64,000 nucleotides of DNA, from contig NC_087389.1 of the NCBI RefSeq assembly GCF_963675165.1, positions 2,638,001-2,702,000 on the forward strand, read 5' to 3'. Below are positions 45,531 to 56,800 of this stretch, one piece after another. Both the position numbers and the translations under genes were made by a program. Positions within the stretch are counted from its first letter, which is position 1. The number at the start of each line of letters is the position of its first letter. The stretch is from Halichondria panicea (lineage: Eukaryota > Porifera > Demospongiae > Suberitida > Halichondriidae). The notes below the pieces were generated by a model. It saw nothing but the letters and a program-made list of their open reading frames with translations, was not told the DNA's origin and ran no database searches.

Positions 45531-48500
45531 TCAACTCTCATCGTTAGTGTTCTCTTGGCCTGCCTCCTCCATGTCTAACTTCTCGTGTTCTGAATTCTCA
45601 TGGAGAATGACATATTCTCGAGAGCTGAACCCAAACTTTAGCATGTCCTAGAGCAGAAAAAGAAAGGTGGTATCAAGAGTTTTAATCATAATGTGCCGAG
45701 AACGCATGATTGAAGAGCAGGTATAGCCTCGGTCCCAGGCCAATTTTTCTTTAATAGAACGAAGTTGACCTAGCAGAGACAACTCGGCTGGGAACAGGCC
45801 AGAGCAGGTATTGTACCATATTATGTAGCTAAATTTTAAGGAGAAGCAGAACACAGTTACCATACAAACTAACCCCTTCCTTCAGTTCATAATATCTTGC
45901 TGTATCAATTCTGTTGTTATTCACATAGGTGCCATTAGTAGACTCGAGATCAATGATGTATGGCCTGAATAAAGACATAAATGTGTGTAAACATGCAAAG
46001 TGTAACATTTACTCAGTGCCTGGCAATGACAATTAATTATGCCTCGGTTGCGCATGCGCAGTGAGGTACAGTAGACTTGTTAATCCGGTCACCTTTGGGA
46101 CCATGCAGCTTGGCCGGAATAGCGAGGTGGCTGTATTTCAGAAAATAGCCGCGGCTAAAAAACGACCTTATCTCAAATCTAATGACTAATTTTGCGGTTC
46201 TGTCTCGAGGTTAATGAATCATTCTGCTCTCTATTTAAGTGTAATCTACTTTTATTTGCCAAACCACACCCAAAATGTCATATCCGGCTGTAATAAACGT
46301 ACATTGAAAACTAGTTTGGGGCAGTCAATCAGTACTGGCCAGTATATGGAATAGCGAGTGCTGCATTTCAAGATGAGTTTTGTGCAGTAAACATCTAAGG
46401 TGGCCGCACTTTAGAGACCCGGAATAGCAAGAGTCTACTGTGTACGGTAGCATGTTTGTGTGTATATATGTGTGTGTGTGTGTGCAGCTGCTCACTGATA
46501 AATGAAGTACAACCAAGGGCGTATACAGAGAAGAGGGCATGCAACTCACTATGTACCCTACGTACTCATCCGACTTCGTATCAGAGACCGGATATGCTAA
46601 AAATAGAACCCAGTATACGGACGTGAACAAGTGGGCGGTGTTGTTTACGGAGTTATAATTATGGGCGTGTACATCAGAGCTGCCTTTGCTAGCTAGCTAG
46701 CTAACAGTGCAGTATTATTTTAGAGAAGTGTCGTGACCAGTCCTAGTCCAGCCAGGTCCAAGACAACCCCTTTGAGCGGGAAGTTAAGTGCTGGGCGTAT
46801 TGTTAAGAAGTACCAGAGACTCAGGAAGACAGGTTTATTGTACCTAGGTTTCATCTTCTTGGAGTTGCAACTGTTGGATGGTTTGCTTTTGCCTTTGACA
46901 CTGCTAGTACGAGCCATACTGCTGCTGAGAACTAGTTTTACTATGCTGCAATCGAGCTAGCTAGCAAAAAAGACTTTGTTTTACCTTGTGCGGTCAAAGG
47001 TTACGCGTGGGCATTTTTGTGGGAATTTCTAAAAATAGCTCAATACGAAGTCGGGTGATTCTGAGAATAGGGTGAGTTGCATGCCCTCTTCTCTGTATAC
47101 GCCCTTGGTACAACCAAGAGTTTCTATAGGATTCGGGGGGGGGGAGTGGGCGGACAACATAATGCGAGCAAAATATGTATTTCAGGAATTTTTTTAGATT
47201 GAGCAAAATTTGTCGACTTAACCACTCAGGGTGTCATACTATGGAACGCCAAATAGGTCAATCCCACTCGTAGCTAATACATGTCAAGTGGCCGATAGAT
47301 GTCAAGTGGCCGATAGATGTCAAGTAGTCGATAGATGTCAAGTAATGTACACGTGGGTAGAGATCGATGTGTGCAAAGTAGCCGATAGATGTGTGGGACA
47401 CCCGAATGAGCAGTGTCTTATGTGTTATGATCAGCCTTACTGCTATACATGTAACTGTTTGCCATAATTGTTTGCATACTGAACCCTAGCCTCGATCCCA
47501 GGCCGCTCTTCCTCGAAGAGAGGGCCTGGTATCGACTGTTTCCGCATGCGCCACATAATCCCCAGAAACTGGGGACTCCGGGTATCATCGTATAATGCTC
47601 AGTAAAACCATGACGTCACAACGAACGGAAGTGGATTGAAGAAAGTGGAGAAGAAGGTTTCTAGCCCGTGTGATAGCATTCTAATAGCTACCCTTAGCCT
47701 GCTATGTTAACAAAGAACTCACAGCCTGCAACAGTGTGGATGGCAATCGTCTGAACGGAGGGAAGGCTGACAATAGCCTATATGGACAGGCCACGCCCAT
47801 CTTGGTGAAAGTCTACATGTAGACTCTATCAGAAGAAATAGCATGCTGTAACCAAACGTACAGCTCTGTCTCTAGCTAGCTAGCTATATAGCTCTGTGTA
47901 TGTAGTGTTCTTTGTGTGTATATGTTATTCAGAATATTTTTCGGGTAAAATGTCAGTTTAATGGAAACATTACGGGGAAATTATCCAATAATTTTGCGCA
48001 TGCGTAAACAGTCAGTAGCAGGCCTCCTTTTTGAGGCCTTGTGAAGGAGGCTAACTGAACCCCTGGTTGATAGCTGGGAGCTTAGCCAGAGCTAAAAATA
48101 GGAATGTAGAGTAGATTGCCCTGCTCTGCCCGCTTGTTTTGTGGTGTTTATAGACAGTAGAATCTCTCTTAGCTACAGACTGTGTGATTAGTAATAGCTC
48201 ACAAACTATTAGAGCTGCTTATAATCTCAAGGAAGCTTCAGCTCTGGTGCAAATTAAGGCTTGCAAAACATCCTTTCTAGGCCAATTTTTCCCCATTTAA
48301 CGTAACTTTTTGAAGAAAAATCAGTTTGGAATGAGACCAGAGGAGGTACGACAACATCATGTGCGTGGACAATGGAGCAAAAATGCTGATGATGGGAGGG
48401 GCCGTTATCTTGAGGACCACATCCACTCTACTGTTCATTGGAATTCCATTGTCCACGCACGGGATGTTGTTGTACCTCCTCTGGTATCTATAGATCGGGA

Positions 48501-51500
48501 ATAGGGATCACGTGGACCCCAATCAAGCGCTACAGGCGTATGTGATCGTGTGTACTTTCTTTCATGGATGGGAACAATAAACAACTATGTATAATTATTT
48601 GTAATGGTCAAACTGAAACGGCTCACCTGACTTTTTTGCCAGTGGTGCCGTCCCCCTTTTCATACTCAACCAATCTGTACTGTAACGCGGCATGCTGACC
48701 GGAACACGAGGGATGGTCGACGGGCATGTCCACCACCTGCATGGGTTCTGCTCTGAGGGTACTGTATATACGCGTACCCTGTATTTATTATAAATACATT
48801 ATTTACCCATAAAACCATTATTTTTTGCAACAGGAACAGTCCGTAAACCTGTATACATCTCCATGCACCTTTACAAACCATAGTGTAAAGAAACCAGTCC
48901 TGTGTATGTACATGTACATGTATGCTAAGAGTCACATGCCAATATGTAGTCACGCATGCACCCGTAAATGTAAATACTTACTGTTCGGTTTCTTCCTATC
49001 AGGTAGGCCGACTGTCTGTGTACATAGAATGTGGCTGCACGGGAAAAAAATACTGTAACATACATACATTTTAAGTACTACTTGCTTACGTAGCGTCTCT
49101 TCTCCTTTGAATCCATAAAAGCGCCACCTTGTCTTTGGTATCCGTGCTTCTTCAGGCTCGTTGTACTTGATTACAACTCCCTACATTCATATTGGCAGTA
49201 TTCAACAAGATATCGAGTTCACTTTGGAAAATGTATACATATGTCAGTCAGGGCCGCATCTAGGAATTTGGATCAGGGGGGCAAATTGGACAATTGAAAA
49301 ATGTAGAAGGAGCAAAGCCCCCTGTGGTGTATGCATGCGCATGCACTAAACATTTTTGATTTGAGGGCCTTAGATCAAGCAATTTCAGCTCACAAGCCAT
49401 CATAATTATAGCAGTACAAATGCCAAATCCTAGGGGGGAGGGGGGGATTTATAGAACGCCGTTTGCGACAAAATTCAGGCAGAATATGATAGGCGTGTGC
49501 ATCCGATGTAAAATCGATTTTTAATAATACAGTTGATTTTCGATTTACACGTGAACGATCTTTGACAATCGATCTGATAATCGATTTTCATCGATTATTG
49601 AAATTCAATTTTTGATAATCGATTTTTGAAAATCGATTACAAAAATTGCAATTGATTGATACTAGCCTCGAATCCAGACCAATTAAATGGATTCAAGGCT
49701 ACAGTTAGGCCGCCCTTGAAACTCAGAACATGCACAAACTCCTTCTCCGCGGCCTGGAAGCAAAGCTTGGCTTGGTTAGCTATCTCACATGATAGACTAT
49801 AATGCAAAAGTGGAACCATTAAAAACGGGGGCCATAAGTCACAGTAAAAATCATTAATTTTAGAACTGTTCAGTTGGTGCTATCTTATTTAGTTCCTTCG
49901 TGCACCCATTTTTGTATGCTTTCTCGCCAGCACTGTTTTATTTGGCCATCTTGTGTGTGCTTAGAGAAAGAGTTGAGAAAGAGTTTAGTGATGATTCCAG
50001 ATAGAATAGAAGTCATGAAATAGTGGCTTCTTCAACGCAAAATTTCTCTAAGGATAGTCTCACGTGATACAGCTTTAGACAGGGCCCCCCCCCCCCCAAC
50101 CCACCTTCAGAGCAGTTCTAAAATCGATTATCAAAAATCGAATTTCAATAATCGATTATCAAAAATCGATTATCAGATCGATTGTCAAAGATCGTTCACG
50201 TGTAAATCGAAAATCAACTGTAAAAAATCGATTATTAAAAATCGATCTTCAAAAATCGATTTTATATTGGATGCACACGCCTATCAGATTCTGCCTGAAT
50301 TTTGTCACAAACGGCGTTCCATAGGGATTACCCCCCTCCCTCAATGCAGCCCTGCATGTTCGAAAACTGGGTGCTAAAGATATTTGTGAAGGAAACTTTT
50401 TAAGTCGTCAGAACAAAATGTGCTTTTAATTAGTGCATTCGTTATGAATGCACGTCAATGCATTCGTAACTGATTATCACACAGACAATAATTATGCTCT
50501 CAGTTTGTAGCTCTGGGTGAGTATTGAGAGTTCCAAATCAGTGCAAAAATTCACAACTACCGTATAGCGTGTAATTTTCGTGAGGCAAAATATTCGTGGT
50601 TTTCGTGGTTGGAGGTTTGACCACAAATATTTTACCCACGAATGAAGCGACCTTGCCTACCTTTACCTGCAGTGCAAGCTCCAACCACGACAATATTACC
50701 CACGAAATGTCTCAATATTGCTGAACCACGAAAATTTTGTCCCCCGAAAATTACCCGCTATACGGTATTTGGGTACACATGTAGATAAGACCTTAGTTGC
50801 ATGGTTACTTTTCTCACATGCATTACCCAAGGCGCGCGTGAGCGGCCACGGGTATAGTAGTCTGTTGGTTTGTCTGTTTACTTGTTTGTAATATGTGAGT
50901 CTACTCACCTGGATGCCATAGCACTGCGTTTACAGCATGGATAGACTCCAAACAACAAGTTATTAGTTTTAAAAGTGGCAGATTTTGATGTTAAAGCTCC
51001 GTTGTCGTATAAAAGCGAGCAAAAGCTAAGAAGCTTGAACTTGCACGTTGGCAGCTAGCTAACTACACGCGGCCTTTATTCGAGATAGCCTACGTATTTA
51101 CAGGTGAAGTGATCCCGTACCAGGAACAATGGAACAGGGTCGCTAAAGTAGAAAGCTAGAATTGTGACTGGTTGTTGGCTGACTCTGGATCCTATACTCC
51201 AGCCTGGCAGGAGCCATACTTCTCTAAGACTCCAGGTTTCTTTGCTGTGATCCCAGTCCACAGTGCATGTCTCATGTACCGGTGTCAAAAAATGTTGGGC
51301 CCCCCCATGTTTAGGCCCCCCCCGGGCCTAGAATTTTAAAATTTTGGGCCCCCCGGGCCTAGAATGTTAACAGTTTAGGCCCCCCAGGGGGTCCAAACTG
51401 TTAACATTCTAGGCCCCCCACTGTGAGATTAGGCCCCCCTCTTCTGCTATCCTTTTCTGCACGATAGAACGAAGTCAAAGAGATATAATAATATGGTAAG

Positions 51501-53538
51501 GTTAGCTCTATTAGTTGACAAAGCATCAAAGAGACTGCAAAGACTCTATATCAAAGTAGCAAAAATGTTTGCATTATTATTCTATCATGGAATTCAAAGT
51601 GAAGGAAGATTTACCTTTCAAGTTACTCATGCTTTACCTATAAGAGTTAAATGCTTTGATGCAGCTCTGCAATGATGGATCTGCCTGTAAGACAATCGAT
51701 GTTGTTGCATAGCTATCGCCATTATTATTTGCAACTTTGTGCTTACTTTCTCAGCCAAATTTCAGGACAAAAAAGTATAAAGCACACAATTTCAGTGCAA
51801 AGACAACAATTCATATCTTTCTCCATGTTTTCCTATACATAGAAGATGTAAATTGTTGTGGGGATCCTCCAATAGCATCACTGGCTCAGCTCTCAAGTAA
51901 TGTGGAATCATAAATAGAAGCCAAGAGAGAAACTGTTGTATCATGGTGGAATCACAATAGCAGTTTCCTTTCGGGACAAGGGTAATCTTGGACAGTCCTG
52001 ACCAATTCGGGACAGTTGGCACTTATGTGCTTCGTGCTGCATGAGGCCTGATTCATAGAATGACTGTGAGACCAGTGGTATACTACTGTACATGCATGAT
52101 GTGTGTGTGTGTGAGGAGAGCTGCATTCAGTAACTGGCACTGCATAGACTGTGACCATAGAAGACGTGTATTTTGAGAATGCACTGTCACATAATGTTAC
52201 CGCTGTTGCGCTGTTAATGGGGGGCCTAAAATGTTAAAATTCTAGGCCCGGGGGGGGCCCAATCTCATGGGGGGCCTAAAATTTTATGACACCGGCACTA
52301 AAACTCTGTTCTCAAATGCTTCAGCATGCCTCCAGTCTGGTTTCTCTTGAGTTGCTGTACTAGTCATACATGCTACGTACATGCACTGCATTAGATCACT
52401 CCTCTGGTTTCTTTATAATCATGTCACCATGGTACCAACCGAGGGTTTGCACTTTAATGCTCTAGTTTAATTGGTACTGTACATGTACACACATGCAACT
52501 TACTCGGTATGTGTTGGTTTCAGCAGTGAGCTTGCCAGAAAGACCGTAGTCAGGTTTGTCCTTGTCTACTTCGCCCTCTCCCTCTCCAGCCTCCTCTTTC
52601 TTCCTTGCACCTCCAAACCTAAAACACACTAGACACTTAAAAGCAGAAGATTGAACTAAATCTGACACATGTAAAATTATAGCGTACATGTACAAATGTA
52701 CATGTATGTACTTTACGTCTTCAAGCGGACAGTGCAATAACTATGTTTTACATTAATAAGCAGCTGCACTCACTCATACTGTACAATGTTCTCCTCATCT
52801 CGATTCCCTCTCTTCCGTTTCCTGTGATGAGAATCGTCAGCCTGGGAATCTAGACAGGTTGAAATTGCATGACTCAAAAGAATGAGTAAAATTCACACAC
52901 ACCTAGACTATTTCCACTGGCACTGGTTCTTTTTCCTTGTCGATCGGCCTGCTCACCTTCTCCACCTTCTCCACCTTCTCCATATCTCTCGTCATCCCTC
53001 TGTCTTATCCTATCGTGCCTCGCTCTTTCTCCTCTTGGTTCATCTCTGATACAGTCTTTCTGTCTTTCTCGCATTCGATCCCTGTGCTTTGGGTCCCTAT
53101 AGTGCTCTTTGAAATCTTTTCGATGTTCCCCATATGTTTTTTTACCATATTCTCTGGATCGATCCGAAGAGTCCCTAGCACATTCTTGAACTTCCCTGTG
53201 GACAATATAAAAGTATGAGCACATCATATTCAATGTCCACATACTATCTATGATTACACCCTGTACTATACTATAGACAGTCGTCGATGTTCGACTGTAC
53301 TGTACGTACATGCACCATTGCTATATGGGCCGGCATACTTTCTATTAAAAGCACTCCATAAGACAAACCTATCTTTTATTCTTGGGCTGTTGCTTCTTGA
53401 TCTTCCTCTGCTTCTAGAAGAACTATCTTTATTTCTATGCCCGTCTCTCCGCTCCCTATCAGAGCTGCTACCGGCATCTCTTCTGTGTGCTGCTCTCTCT
53501 AGCTCTAGCTCTCTACCTTTTTCTCGCTGTCTCTCCAT
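45531..53538 (-). CDS. SNIP1: SNIP1, FHA-domain nuclear protein, 9 exons, 371 aa
   Basis: SNIP1 is a spliceosome-associated nuclear protein first known as a SMAD/p300 inhibitor. Exons: 53538-53369, 53195-52903, 52849-52774, 52618-52504, 49180-49090, 49034-48982, 48736-48627, 45964-45874, 45647-45531; 1116 nt. The N-terminal 200 residues are RS/RE-rich (SSSRSRGRSRSNSPR, RDRMRERQKD). KPDYGLSGKLTAETNTYR and GVVIKYNEPEEARIPKTRWR match human KPNFELSGALLEDTNTFR and GVVIKYSEPPEARIPKKRWR. The FHA domain follows: HRQSAYLIGRNR, DHPSCSGQHAALQYRLVEY, PYIIDLESTNGTYVNNNRI, and LKFGFSSREYVILHE. Acidic tail EEAGQENTNDES. Introns 4 and 7 are about 3.3 and 2.7 kb because of mobile elements. Divergent from DCP1. 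Confidence 0.97.
46069..46440. repeat. Pogo/Tigger-like element inside R2
   Basis: CAGTAGACTTGTTAATCCGG opens and CCGGAATAGCAAGAGTCTACTG closes. The end type matches 36569-36978. Left flank is TA; the right flank is TG then TA, so the duplication is imperfect. Confidence 0.75.
46513..47108. repeat. R7 long element with TACAA 5-bp duplication
   Basis: CCAAGGGCGTATACAGAGAA and TTCTCTGTATACGCCCTTGG are perfect inverted ends extending with few mismatches through GAGGGCATGCAACTCAC. TACAA flanks at 46508-46512 and 47109-47113. The inside carries a 65-codon minus frame (46720-46917, MARTSSVKGKSKPSNSCN) of unknown nature. Confidence 0.88.
47275..47345. repeat. 18-bp tandem repeat (GTCAAGTGGCCGATAGAT)
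   Basis: Three adjacent units GTCAAGTGGCCGATAGAT, the same, and GTCAAGTAGTCGATAGAT, followed by a partial fourth; a degenerate unit occurs near 47375. One frame reads CQVADR repeatedly, but it lies antisense in SNIP1 intron 7 and shows no other coding sign. Confidence 0.85.
47487..47693 (+). repeat. R12 element, copy 2
   Basis: TAGCCTCGATCCCAGGCCGC at the left, then a hairpin CTCTTCCTCGAAGAGAG, TTTCCGCATGCGCC, CCCCAGAAACTGGGG, TGACGTCA and TAGCATTCTAATAGCTACCC. Inverted match to 29-226. Confidence 0.75.
48336..48485. repeat. Long hairpin, 40-bp near-perfect arms, about 70-nt loop
   Basis: ACCAGAGGAGGTACGACAAC... to ...TGCGTGGACAATGG (48336-48375) is inverted at 48446-48485, with one true mismatch and two positions that would be G:U in RNA. 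The loop is unrelated sequence. SNIP1 intron 7, 141 bp past exon 7 on the genomic map. Confidence 0.85.
49432..50345. repeat. Foldback element with roughly 230-bp arms rich in ATCGATTATC
   Basis: Left arm about 49432-49655 and right arm about 50110-50345 are inverted: GAACGCCGTTTGCGACAAAA / TTTTGTCACAAACGGCGTTC, then AGGCGTGTGCATCCGAT / ATTGGATGCACACGCCT, then repeated ATCGATTTT/AAAATCGAT units. The spacer holds a small hairpin (TAGCCTCGAATCCAGACCAA...GGATTCAAGGCTA, 49671-49702). SNIP1 intron 4; no ORF of note. Confidence 0.88.
50558..50767. repeat. R1 subfamily-b MITE in SNIP1 intron 4
   Basis: TACCGTATAGCGTGTAATTTTCG and CGAAAATTACCCGCTATACGGTA ends; body nearly the same as 29914-30123. 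Best-preserved ends of the family in this window. Confidence 0.88.
51278..52296. repeat. Inverted-end element with GGGGGGCCTAAAATTTTA ends
   Basis: ACCGGTGTCAAAAAATGTTGGGCCCCCCC at the left is inverted at the right as GGGGGGCCTAAAATTTTATGACACCGG. Subterminal GGGCCTAGAATTTTAA-type blocks repeat several times on both sides (51330-51440, 52217-52292). The inner 60-codon ORF at 51493-51675 is unrecognised. SNIP1 intron 4. Confidence 0.8.
52441..52468. repeat. Copy of the CCGAGGGTTAGCACTTTAGTGCTCTAG repeat end
   Basis: CCGAGGGTTTGCACTTTAATGCTCTAG here resembles 56990-57018 (+) and 63972-64000 (-). Short, partly palindromic (AGCACTTAAGTGCT). Probably an element end. Confidence 0.55.
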
Positions 53539-53813
53539 TTTAACGAAAACTATTATGCAAGGTTGTTATAATAATATTGTAAAGGCCGGCTTGTGAGATC
53601 GAGAACAAGCAGTAGGATCCTTGTTAGTTTTCTTGAGTCTAGGCTCTTGTGTGCAAGTAGATGAAAAAGAAGTTAAAGCTTTGGACGTAAACAGATGAAG
53701 AAGACTTTGAGTGAATTCAAGTGCACAACAATGTCTAGATTTAGCTAGATATTAATTTTTACAAAACTCTGTACTGTACTATTATTGTAACTGTAGAACT
53801 AGTCAAAGGTGTA
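53539..53813. promoter_or_regulatory. Putative bidirectional promoter SNIP1 / DCP1
   Basis: 275 bp separate the two start codons. No TATA box at a fitting distance. Inferred from head-to-head geometry. Confidence 0.5.
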
Positions 53814-56800
53814 ATGTCTGCAAGCAAGCGCACCTCAGCTCAAACTCGTAGGTCTCCAGTGGGCAGCAGAAAGTCCAAGACCCCCAGAAAGAGTCAACCT
53901 GTTTCGAATGGTCTCCACGAGTTTGTACCCGAACCTGCACAGAGAAGTCGCAGTGCCTCACTTGGAAAAGATGAGGTTTTAAAAATGAACTTGAAGACTG
54001 TTCGCAAACTGGACAGCTCTGTGAAGAGTATCAAGTCCACTGTGCCACAAGTAGTACTCTACCAATATGAGAGCACTTCTAACACCTGGGTGAGTAGCTA
54101 TTAATTAATAGTGCGTGACCCTCATGTTACAATGTGTGTTTGTCGTGATCATTAATTGGCTGTAGCTTTATTCATACAAGTTTCATTTGGGTGTGAATGT
54201 TATAGTGTGTTGTGCTTTATGCTGATTGCGCAATTTCAATCCGATACCATAACTGCATTGCATCATTTATCTACATGTACATGTACATTCTTTTTGTAGT
54301 TGTGTTGTATTGCGCAATTGCTAGCCTGGCTTTAGCACAATTGCTGTCCAATTCATTGCCTACCATTATTGTGTTTTATGCAGGAAAGAACGTCAGTTGA
54401 GGGGACTCTATTTGTGTGTGAGAGGTAAAAAAATGTTTGTATTGATAAGTTTAGCTCAAGCTACTGAATTATCTTGTAATAGCCTCGATTCAAAGCCTTT
54501 GAAAAAAGGGCCTGGTATCCCCTGCTTGCATGCGCATGCGTGGAATCAATACAACTTGAGCTTGCCACAGGTTTAACCACGGAGTGAGTGTATGAACCCT
54601 CGTGGTGGTTTAACCGGGAGACAAAGAAAGAAAGATGTTCTAGTACAAATTACTAGAGCAAATAAATAGCTCTAGCCCTCATTTCGAAGTGTTATTCTGG
54701 ATCTAAACACCAGAGAAATCATAAACCAAAAAGAGTAAATTAAGTTAGATCATTATGAACAAACAAACACCCAGGGAAAAACTCTGTAAATGCCCATCTT
54801 AATAATCGCCCATGTATGGGGCGTGGAACTGTGGGTGGAGCTAATGCAGCACATGGAACCAGTTGCAAGCATGGCAGCATAGAATACTAATACTAGATCC
54901 TATTTATGATGGCAGAAAGAGAGACATCGACACAGAGGGAGAAACACCACTCCTATGACTTCAGATTTAAGCTGAGACAGCAGCCAAGAAGAGCTGCTGC
55001 TGCGTAAGAGGTTGGAGTAGACATAACAATAAAAGCCTGTTTCGAATAATCGCCCATCTCGTTGCTAGGAGATAATTAAATATGGTACTACATGCACAAT
55101 AATAGGATTACTAACAATCTTGGTGATTGAGACGAATACGCTAACAGTGAATACTAGGGCGTTTTTCTCATTTCCTTGCAACCTGGAATTGAGACGAACG
55201 CTGTACCTAATTTTTACCAGTAAAATTCGTTTTGTGCATGAGCCTGCATGATTGTCAAGTGATAAACACACTATCTTCGTCTACAGAGAATCAACCCCCC
55301 GGTTTGGTTTTGTGGTACTCAACACACTACATAGTGAGAACTCCATGGAAGCCATCAGTCCAGGAATGGGGTTCAGAGTTCAAGAGCCTTTCGTGCTCTA
55401 CAAGAATCAATCAGGTGTGTGTATACGAAGCACCTTATATGGCATAGCAAACCATACAAAATTTGGGCCACGGTTTCTTCCACATTAAAATATTTGAGGT
55501 TTTCATGCGAATTACTCTCTCTATACTTTTAAGGCTGCCTAGCTATGAATATCGCACAGGAGTGCTGATCTTCAAAAATAGAACGCCCATCGGGTAGGGC
55601 CCATGCGACTGTTAAACCTAACTTGTCCACTATTATTTGTATTCTATGTTATGTACTATAGCATCAAAGATTTATGGACTGTGCTTCCAAGAAAAGGCAG
55701 CCTGCAAGGAGATGGGAGATCTTCTAAATAGGTCAGTGATTTGATTAATAAAACTATGTTCCACATTTTTGTGTTAACATTCTTTGTGTTGTGCACAGTT
55801 TCGCATACAATATGATTCTTACGCTGTAGGCTCAGTGACACAAGCGAGCAAGTTACTGTCAACAATGGACACTCTAAAGGAGTACCTATGAGAAGTGCAA
55901 GTGCCATTGAAATCAGCCTGAACAAATCAGAGCATGTAAATGTGTTCCATTAGCGCCTACGATGCATTGCACTTTTGTTCCCTTTCTTGCAGGCCCCAAA
56001 GGTGAATGTTCTTGAGATGCTTGAGACAGCCAACAGGAGTTACCTGGGACAAGCTTTTAGTGATAGCACAAGTAGTCCAGACAGTCTCACCTCCGAACCG
56101 ATTCAATTTGCTACCAATGGAGCAAGCACACCAGCCTCCTCAACAGTGGAGCAAAGAAACACACACTCCACCCCCACACAACACACGAAAATTGTTACTC
56201 CAGCTAGTTACCCTGTGAAGGTGCCTGGTGTAAGAGTAACCTCCAGAAGTGGTTCGGTCTCCCCTCAGAAGCAATCACGCTCATGTATGGCGAACCAGTA
56301 CCAGTTTCAGCATGCAGCTAGTTTTGATAATGACCACTTTGGTACTACCCCAAATAGTGCCAGAAATGTTCATTCTTCAGACCACTCACGATCTTTGAAT
56401 CAAGATAGCGGGATTGTTCGAAAGCTGTTCAACCAAAGCGATCAAAATGGTGTGTTGTCTCAAAGTATGAACTTTCCACCAGTGTCCACTAGACCCCCTA
56501 GTTCTGTACCTCTTCGAGCCATCTCTTTGGACGAAGTGGAGAAACAGATGACTGCTGAAGTGTCAACCCCAGAACTGAACATTCCTTTCTCCCTACTAAC
56601 CACTTCAGCCAACATCCACCCACCAGAACCGCAGCAACCAAGCATACTAATTCAACCGTCAATGTTTGTTTCAACGGCTGCTTCGTCTCCAATTAAAACG
56701 CACTCTACTGTAACCACCCAACCCCTCGCTTTCTCCGTCCAACCACCCACCCCAATCACAACCCAACAAGAACACTCCTTTCCACCCATCCCCCCTCTCA

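Larger units (their letters stand above)
46037..47130 (+). repeat. R2 copy broken by two further elements (nested stack)
   Basis: R2 begins TTATGCCTCGGTTGCGCATGCGC, is cut by a pogo-like element at 46069-46440, resumes (TGTACGGTAGCATG, GT microsatellite, CAGCTGCTCACTGATAAATGAAG), is cut again by the R7 element 46513-47108, and resumes as AAGAGTTTCTATAGG before being lost near 47130. SNIP1 intron 7. Confidence 0.75.

Noticed and set aside
46720-46917. 65-codon minus ORF MARTSSVKGKSKPSNSCN as a real gene
   Set aside because: Sits wholly inside an inverted-repeat element with a target duplication; reported only as possible captured sequence.
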